NCBI GenBank assembly: GCA_022605405.1
Contig: JABYQQ010000004.1
Location: 248,001-312,000 of the forward strand
Length of the DNA stretch: 64,000 nt
Reading direction: 5' to 3'
DNA from: Earliella scabrosa
Taxonomy: Eukaryota > Basidiomycota > Agaricomycetes > Polyporales > Polyporaceae
Shown piece after piece: positions 57,201 to 64,000 of this stretch; position 1 is the first letter of the stretch, and each line of letters begins with the position of its first letter. The position numbers were made by a program, and so were the translations under genes. The notes under the pieces are model-generated. The model was not told the origin of the DNA. It ran no database searches and worked only from the letters and a program-made list of their open reading frames with translations.

Positions 57201-60096
57201 GTTGACGGCGAGGAAGGGTTAGAGGACTGGCCGTCTCCGTCCTCGCCTTCCTTGTCGGCGTCCCATTCCGCTCTGCGTCTGCGAATGACGCCGAGGACAG
57301 GGGGTTGGTCGAGCGGGACGCGCGTAGGTTTGACGCGCTTCTGCTTCATGAGGTTCTTCGCCTCGCGTTCAGGCATCTCTTCCACATCGACCTCGACCTT
57401 GGCGCCGTTGATCATCACAAGGCCCTTATCCTTGGGAGCGGCCATAGGACCTTTCCGCACGATGACCTGAAGGCGCTCCTGCTCCGAGAAGACCGCGTCG
57501 TGAGTGATAGTGAGCCACAGGCCCCCTCCTCCAGCAGAGAAGCGATGCCGACGAAGGGCAGCGATCGCCTGCGGCGGGGGATCGACAACGATATCCAGGG
57601 AGGACGCCCACGTGTCCAGGTCGCAGCGTACTTCGCATTCGATGACTGGCAACGAAGGGGAAGGCATGCCGCGCTCGCGCGTAGCTTCGCTGGCAGTCCG
57701 CCGCTTCGCGCAGCCTTCATACTCCACACGGAAGCTCGCGCGCTCATGATCGTAACGCAGTTGGTTCGCTTTGGCGCTCTCCAGTCGTGTGACGATGGGT
57801 GGACCTCCGCATTTGATAGCGAACTCTCCTATACCAGCGACGGCAGTGATCATCTGCTGCGGTATAGACGCCTTATTTGACCAGCCCTTGGGGTCCGACT
57901 GCTCGAGAAGAGTGACGAGGGTAGTGTTGGGTGACAGCGCTTCGATAGCCCATCCCTGTAGATCGACCTGTGTACGGATGACGCTCGGGTCAACAGGCGG
58001 GATCTGCGGGAACAGATTTGGGTCATCAGCTGAGAACGCGAAGACGTGGATCGTGGTGGGAGACTTGTAAACTGTCTTGAGGACTACCATATCTCGCCCA
58101 CTACGATGCAAAGGCAATCATCAGCCTCTATACGATTCATCGACAAGCGAGGACCTACTTAACAGGCCAAGCAGGCTTGGTCTTGTAATGCCACAGCTCC
58201 GTCAGCTCATTGACGTCGTCAAGTAAGACGGCGTCGTCGTATTGCTTATCCCAATACGCACGAGCACCAGGGCTGGTGATCGCAGCGTAGAGGTCCCATA
58301 GGCTGATGCCAACAAAGGTTGCCTCCGCGCGATAGACAACGAGTGTGGGATCAATGGAATCCAGCTGCGACACCGAAACACCGCGAGCTTCGACAGCTAT
58401 TGCAAGAGTGAGATGGGACAGCGTTGACAAGTAAAGCAACGACTGACTCTGTTTCCATTTGGCTTCCGGTTCCTGTAGCAACGAGGAGAAATAGATATAG
58501 TTCCGCTTGACACGCGATAGGATAGACTTCTCCGCTGCGGCGGAGCGTTCCGTTTGTGTCCGAGTGATCTGCGGCCGTTCACCAATTGTCGATGCCCTAG
58601 AGATACTTGTCGCGCTGGTGGCAACAGACGACTGGGTATGCAGACTGTGTTCTGCCATGCTGGACGCGTCTTGGAACATCGACTGTGAGATGAAGAATGA
58701 GGCAGGATTACGTGGTTCCAACTCCTCGATAGGTTGAGGTATGCCGTTGAGGCGCAGTCCACCAGATGGACTAGATAGTTCGATTGTGACGCGAACTTTC
58801 AAGACGGAGTGATCATTGGGTAGCGATGCATGCTTCACTGCGAAGGTGAACTTCGGCTGTTCTCCGGACTGACTGTCCGAAGATGGGGAGGAGGCGGCGG
58901 CCCGGGTAGCGTGAGCCGTCCAAGGGAGTTGGGATACCTGGTCTGAGGATCCTTTAGTGGAGAGCTGTACGTCCCAGCCGTGAGTGGAAGGCAGAGCGAA
59001 CTCCACAGATCGGGTGAGCCTGCGTATCTCGCGTAACGTGTGCAGCTCTTCCATACTATGTTCGGCAGGTTGAGGATGATCCTCGTCTTCGGGCACGATG
59101 GAATAGTCGACAGTGAGCGCTTCCCTGTCGATAGCGAAGCGTATTCGCTCAATGGACACCCCATTGCCATATCCTGTGAGCAGAGGAACGCGGATTCCGC
59201 GTTGTTGAACGGTCTTGTACAGACCGACCGTCATCGCGCTGAGCTGTTGCGCGAGAGTAGAGGCGGACCCAAAGCTCCACACCAGGCGGAAGTTATGTTG
59301 CCAGAAGCAGGTGATGCGTAGTCTGGGTATGCTGGCACGCTGGTTCTGCTCGGACCCTTGTGCTTGTATGCGCTGGATGCACCAAGCAAACACTGACATG
59401 ATTTAATTATATACGTAGACGTAGCAGAGAGCGCGCACTCACGAGCTACGTCGGATCTGACGTACGGTGGGGATGGTCGGAGGTATGTTGGCTCGTCGGG
59501 AGAGCGAGGCAGGGAGGTAGAGATGTCGATGAGGGTTGTGGCGTCGTTGAATGTGCGCGAGATGGTCACCGCATCTCGAGGACTGTACACACGTTGACAA
59601 GGGGCGTTGCATGCATCATATGTAATACTCACTTGGCAGGCCATCCGAGGGAAAAGTTGACCTTCGATATTCGGGTTGCTTGGTCGAACATCTCGAGCAA
59701 TTGCGCACCTTCTACTGCAGGGTCCCAATCCTTCCGCAACTCCGGCGTAATCAGAACCGACTTCCAAGCATCCAAAGACACAGGGTCATCTCCTATTGCC
59801 ACCTCCAGCACGGCTCGGTAGATGTTCTCGCCAGACTTGCTCAGCCGTCGGTGGACGATGACATCAGTGAGTTCGGGAACAGTCGATGCGCGACTCTTGC
59901 CCTTGCTAGTCGGAGAGCTGCTATCACTGGCAACAGGTACGCGTTTCCATTCAGGTGAGGAGTGGGATGTAAGGAGCTGTCGAAAGTGGCCTTGGGCATT
60001 ATCGAGTGCAGCAAACCATGATTCGCGTAGCCTATGCATACATCAGGCTTAGCTCAACATGTATGCGATTCTGCATGCGCACCTTGCACCGTCCAT
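54250..60096 (-). CDS. Multi-START-domain protein with C-terminal membrane segment
   Basis: Seven exons (60096-60083, 60031-59633, 59582-59443, 59392-58159, 58100-55268, 55207-55061, 54762-54250) join in phase to 1,759 residues. It starts MDGARLRESWFAALDNAQ. START-like folds are suggested in three places: near residues 50-190 (GENIYRAVLEVAIG, WKSVLITPELRKDWDPAVEG, ARISKVNFSLGWPAN); around exons 4-5 (VVYRAEATFVGISLWDLYAAITSPGARAYWDKQ, LWHYKTKPAWPVN); and about 350 residues further on (VIEGVAAEEVASVLTSYDSRKQWD, FVIMKGGFPFRDRGFYLAS). Each has the W-D/Y-D pattern typical of START helices and strands. The last exon has a hydrophobic segment (STVVIVALIAFLMGSLLRSLL) about 60 residues from the end. 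START domains carry sterols or phospholipids; a membrane-anchored lipid-transfer role is inference. The last intron (about 298 nt) is unusually long for this gene. Confidence 0.82.
54899..55000. repeat. Imperfect palindrome within the last intron of the START gene
   Basis: TGGATGCAACAG at 54899-54910 is inverted at 54989-55000. Inside, GGGCC and GATCCA-type blocks also pair with small offsets, giving a hairpin of about 100 nt. It accounts for part of the extra intron length and may be a small insertion. No target duplication is visible. Confidence 0.6.
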
Positions 60097-60591
60097 CCCG
60101 TTGTAAGTCGTGTAAAGGTCGTAAAGGTTCGTCGCGGATGTCGAGAAGGTAGGGGCTAATTATGGTACGAGCGCGAAGTTATGGGGGTCGATTAGGACAC
60201 GTGAAGAATAAGACCACGTTGCCTCGGCGAGTACAGCGAGCAAGAAGATACGTGGCCGTCGACTGAGGTCAGTGTCCACAGCAAGTTGGAGCCCAGAGAA
60301 GCCGGGAGAGATGAGGATGGAGGACAAAGTCGCAAGCCGATCCCGACGTTCGTCCAGAGTAGGACGCGAACCCCAATGACGGCGGGAGCGCTGATTGGCG
60401 TCACTCTTCCGTTTTTGGGTTGTCCGAGTAAAATGCCTTATCAGCTCTTATCCGAGGATAACATTTGTCTTGGTTCCAAATGGAGGTTGATCTCCGCCCC
60501 GGGATCGAGTCATGCAATCTGAAGAAGAGTCAAGACTTCGCAAGAAAGCTCAGCGGCCTCCAGCATTGGCAACACACCATCCTCACTCTCG
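60097..60591. promoter_or_regulatory. Divergent promoter between START and pyridoxal kinase genes
   Basis: The two start codons face apart across 495 bp. Two TTATC words (GATA-type sites on the reverse strand) lie about 14 bp apart near 60438-60452. Their use is not shown. An ATG at 60512 upstream of the kinase start is in another frame. Confidence 0.45.
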
Positions 60592-61965
60592 ATGGCGACG
60601 GGTAAGAGAAGCGGAGGTCGTATCCTCAGCATCCAGTCACATGTTGCCTATGGATACGTCGGCGGGAAGGCAGCGGTCTTCCCCCTCCAGTGTCTGGGAT
60701 ACGACGTCGATGTAAGTGGTTCCTGCCAGATCCTGTCTACTTCCGCTGTTCCGGCGGAAGATTAGCTCGTTCACTCGCATAAGCTCTAATTCTCATTCAC
60801 GCATTAGGTGGTGAACACGGTCAACTTCTCCAATCATTCTGGTATGTCTCGCCCTGACGAAAGGGGTCAAGCCGACATACGTCTATTCCACAGGATATGG
60901 TCGCTTCGGAGGAACGAGAACCTCTGCGGAGGAGCTCTCTGGCATATTCGACTTCATGGAGCAGAATGAGCTCCTTTTGCCAGACCGATTGTTAACGGGT
61001 TCGTCTCATCACCACAATTCTATGGAACTTATGATCGTTTGCTTACAGGCGCCGAGTAGGTTATGTTCCAGGACCAGAAGCTACGGCAGCGGTGACCGCC
61101 CTTGCCCGGAAGTTGCGCGAGAAGCGTCCAGGACTGATATATCTCCTCGACCGTAAGTTTATTCTGCTCCATGACAGCCAATGTACCGAATTCCACGATC
61201 ATTTGTCAGCCGTACTAGGGGACTCGGGCAGGCTGTATGTCTCCCCTGAGGTCATTCCGATCTATCGGGAGGCCCTCCCTCTCGCTACGATAATCACACC
61301 TAATTGGTTCGAAGTAGAGTAAGCGTCATACTAGGTTTCCCTGATGAGGTTCTCACACACTGTGCTACAGAGTGCTCACAGACATCAAGATGACTGACCC
61401 TGCATCGCTACGTCAAGCTATTCGTATGTTGCACGAGACGTACAAAGTCCCACATGTCGTGATCAGCTCTATACCTCTCAAGGGCTGGCTGAAGGACTTC
61501 CTCCCTGCCCCACTCCGACCACCATCCGACTCGTCCGACACCGACTACCTCGCTTGCATCGCGTCCTCACGCCAGGGCAACACCGTGCACATCGCATGCT
61601 TCCCATGTCTTCCCGGTTACTTCTCCGGCGTCGGAGATTTGTTCTCCGCCCTCGTCCTCGCCCACTTCGACGATACGGCTGCACAAGAGACCGCGGAAGG
61701 AGAGACTCCATTGTCAAGGGCGGCGTCTCTCGCGGTCAGCAAGACGCACGCGATGCTCTCGCTAACTCATGAAGCGGCGCTCGCGCTCCCCGAAGACGAG
61801 CGTCAGGCGACGGACGAGGAGCTCGACGCTCGCGAACCTATGCGCAAGATCAGGCGGATGCGTGGGCGAGAGCTGAGGCTGATACAGGGACAGGACATAA
61901 TCCGCGGGACGCAGTCCATAGATTATAGAGGGCTTCGCCCTTGGGAACGATTCTGGGACGCATAA
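60592..61965 (+). CDS. Pyridoxal kinase (vitamin B6 salvage)
   Basis: Six exons (60592-60711, 60808-60841, 60894-60998, 61060-61152, 61210-61318, 61371-61965) join in phase to 351 residues. The N-terminus [45 protein letters not shown] is the characteristic PdxK substrate-binding region. [12 protein letters not shown] and ITPNWFEVE follow, and the ATP/anion-hole motif [18 protein letters not shown] carries the catalytic Asp (GVGD). The enzyme phosphorylates pyridoxal, pyridoxine and pyridoxamine with ATP in the cytosol, supplying the precursor of pyridoxal phosphate. Length and motif order match eukaryotic pyridoxal kinases. The ATG at 60592 directly precedes the conserved part. The intron sites are all consensus, and no damage is seen. 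Confidence 0.93.
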
Positions 61966-62339
61966 TTGCTCCTGATATAGACGTATCGTTCAATTACACA
62001 TCCCTAATGCATGCACAGATCTCATCGCACAGGGTATGGCTGAAAACCCGAAATGACCAACACCTACACCAGTCCGGTCATCGGTATTCAGGTCCTGAGT
62101 CCTCTTCGCTGAGGGCGGAATGTGGTCAGGGCACTGGTTTGACTTGCTACGCCCCCATGTCGTGTCGTTCGGAGGCAGACACAGGCAGTGGTATGTATGC
62201 TTATGTGTCTTTGCTGCAATGCGACCAGTGTGGTATACTCTACTGGTTAGAGTGCGGATAGTACACGGGATTCCTCGGATACTGGGCCACGGCTGGATGG
62301 TGGCCCTAGGGAGCCGCATGGTTGTACGAGAACAATGCG
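61966..62339. other. 3' flank of pyridoxal kinase
   Basis: No gene is seen in these 374 bp. It would include the kinase 3' untranslated region, then non-coding sequence up to the dispersed repeat. Confidence 0.4.
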
Positions 62340-62455
62340 CTGCCGTCTGTGAAAGAAGGACAATAAATCAAATACACCTTCTTGTACCTCGCCGATTATC
62401 GTACGCTTTGTGTGGACACGGACGCAGAGAAAGTTGACGACACCAGCCGACGGTC
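62340..62455 (+). repeat. Dispersed repeat, copy B, fused to the truncated kinase
   Basis: This matches 49178-49300 in inverse orientation, with the best stretch from GACACGGACGCAGAGAAAG to CCAGCCGACGGTC. It ends at 62455, and kinase homology begins at the next bases. Confidence 0.6.
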
Positions 62456-64000
62456 GTTGGGATACGACCCAACCGCCACGCTCGCATCCGACAAGGAGAT
62501 AGAGCTGTTCAAGGCCATGGCTCGCGACAACGCTGTTCCAGCAGAGGTGCAGAAATACGTCACGGACGCGACAGAGGGGTCATGGCCCCTCTACAAGCTC
62601 AGCGTCGTGACGTCGAGCCTCACCGCCGAGGACAGATTGACCACTGAGGACGATCCTCAGGCCAAGGCCCGGGTTGAGGCGGAAACCAAGGCCGATCGGG
62701 AGGTCCATTCGTTCATCGTCGGCCTCCCGCAATTTGCGGCTGACGGACTCATCGGTCGATGCACGAGGGGCTATGTCGCGTTCCAGTTGCTTCCCGGGAC
62801 TCCGAAAGAGGGTCGACTGTGCTACCTCAAGGACTGCTGGAGAGCTTGTGTTCCAGGACGGACTCGTCCCGAACATGCCATCTACGAAGTCCTGCGCGAA
62901 CACAAAGTCTTGAACGTTGCAACGCTGATCTGTGGCGGCGACGTTTGCAGCTCATTCGGGCCCGGCGAGCTCATCCCGCAATGCACCCGGGTAGATCGAC
63001 TGTTGTATACCAAGGACGGTAAACGGCCTGTTCCCCGCGTGCATTATCGCATCGTCACGGAGGAGATAGGCCTTCCGCTCCGAAGCTTTAAGAACTTCAA
63101 GGAGCTGTCGTCGGTCATGATGGGTGCCATCTCGGGTGAGCGCACCCCGTTGTGTTCAAATATCTCTCAGTCTTATAACTCCACCAGGTCACTTTGACGC
63201 TTGGGAAGCGGGAGTTCTTCATCGTGATATCAGCGCGGGCAACATCATGATTAACCCTCACACTCGTGAGGGCTTCTTGATAGACTGGGACCTAGCGCGT
63301 TACGTCTCGGAGCTAGGTATAGGTGCCGTGGAGCCTGATCGTTCGGTATGCACTCTGAAAAACTTCGACGAGATTGATCTCTCACAAGTTGTTCATCACA
63401 CAGGGCACTTGGCTATATCGTTCCGCACTCAGCCTTCAGTTTCCAAGGAAACCATACCGAGTCTCCGATGATCTGGAGGCTTTCATTCACGTCTATCGAC
63501 ACGTCGTCCTCCAGTACCACCCTACGACTACGCGAGATCTCGAGCTCCATGTGAAGAACACTTACGAACAGGCCACCCCCGCGAAGGACGGGATCATGGT
63601 TGGAGGGGATACGAAGTTGGCGCAACTTCGTAACCCCAGGCCGCCCTTCGCTGCTGTTAACAATCCCTGGCTCCAGAGGATCCTGATGGAACTTGCCAAG
63701 GGATGCGCCGAGTCCTACGTGCCGATTGATATTGATTTCATGGAGGCAACGTATGGTGTCACAGACTCCGTTCAGCTCGTCAGCTCCACTCCGGTAGCTG
63801 CGATCGAAATTCGCTGTGACAACGACACAGCGCAGCGCATGAGGAAACAGGCTGCCCCGCGGGTTCCTCAGCATCTTCCTGTCGCATCTCCCCCTTCCAA
63901 TGCTCCATCTCCCAGCTCGGATCCCTGTCAAGTCAACGGTTACCTGTCTTCGCATATCTATCTCTATGAGACGTTCTCCCTCCACCAGGCCGCCCCCGAC
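62456..64000 (+). pseudogene. FunK1-type kinase, copy 3: 5'-truncated, runs off window
   Basis: The copy begins inside exon 3 at LGYDPTATLASDKEIE, so the leader, acidic repeat and first part of the N-lobe are missing. Exons 62456-63135, 63188-63345 and 63404-64000 (window end) keep frame. Present are LIGRCTRGYVAFQL, LCYLKDCWR, NVATLICGGDV, VLHRDISAGNIMI and FLIDWDLARY, so catalytic residues are intact although the upstream part is lost. No ATG start of family type exists at the junction; the frame is open about 70 bp into the repeat. Exon 3 is almost the same as in copy 2, whereas exons 4 and 5 differ at many residues. It may be a non-functional fragment or a truncated kinase. Confidence 0.75.

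Noticed and set aside
1..64000. CRISPR arrays, prokaryotic operons, riboswitches, LTR retrotransposons
   Set aside because: No regularly spaced identical repeats, ribosome-binding sites, reverse transcriptase or integrase motifs, or paired long terminal repeats were seen.

Overview
This window looks like nuclear DNA of a filamentous basidiomycete of class Agaricomycetes; a polypore or other white-rot relative is my inference. Genes carry many 50-80 nt GT-AG introns. The families present are typical of mushroom-forming fungi: KDZ transposases with CxC2, CxC5 and CxC6 cysteine clusters, a transposon-type TET/JBP dioxygenase, and FunK1 fungal protein kinases. There are no prokaryotic operons, rRNA genes or CRISPR arrays.

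Region 1 (about 0.2-13.8 kb) is a selfish-element gene set. It holds an HMG-box protein (-), a large Cys-containing protein (-), an apparently intact 12-exon CxC2-type KDZ transposase (+), an intact 3-exon TET/JBP 2-oxoglutarate/Fe(II) DNA dioxygenase (+), and a small cysteine-cluster protein (-). KDZ transposons that carry TET/JBP genes are a described class in fungi. This copy is notable because both the transposase and the dioxygenase splice into uninterrupted reading frames. I could not find its termini.

Region 2 (13.8-17.1 kb) is a tandem pair of FAD-dependent monooxygenases. The left copy is cut off at its GDAAH motif, next to a tRNA-like remnant and short direct repeats. Region 3 (17.1-21.7 kb) has no convincing genes; it has clustered short motifs and a degenerate tandem repeat.

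Region 4 (21.7-33 kb) has a GRF-like zinc-finger protein followed by a 10-exon gene for an unrecognised protein of about 1,412 residues, then an F-box-like protein (-) and an unrecognised three-exon gene (-).

Region 5 (33-37.3 kb) is a second KDZ transposase gene, of CxC5/CxC6 type (-). It is split by a 1,237-bp hAT-like non-autonomous element with perfect terminal inverted repeats and an 8-bp target duplication, and it also has a one-base insertion. A 93-bp tandem repeat lies upstream.

Region 6 (37.5-49.4 kb) holds a displaced copy of the 3' end of a neighbouring gene, two full FunK1 kinase genes (-) and a second hAT-like element of 627 bp. Region 7 (50-62 kb) is ordinary single-copy gene space: a LisH/LUFS (Flo8/Som1-like) regulator (-), a 1,759-residue multi-START protein with a C-terminal membrane segment (-), and pyridoxal kinase (+). 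A 5'-truncated third FunK1 copy (+) then runs off the right edge. One of its exons is almost identical to that of the second kinase while the following exons have diverged.

Overall, conserved housekeeping genes occupy the right side and layered mobile DNA the left and centre. Exon coordinates come from reading splice sites and checking phase by eye; no alignment, RNA or database search was available.
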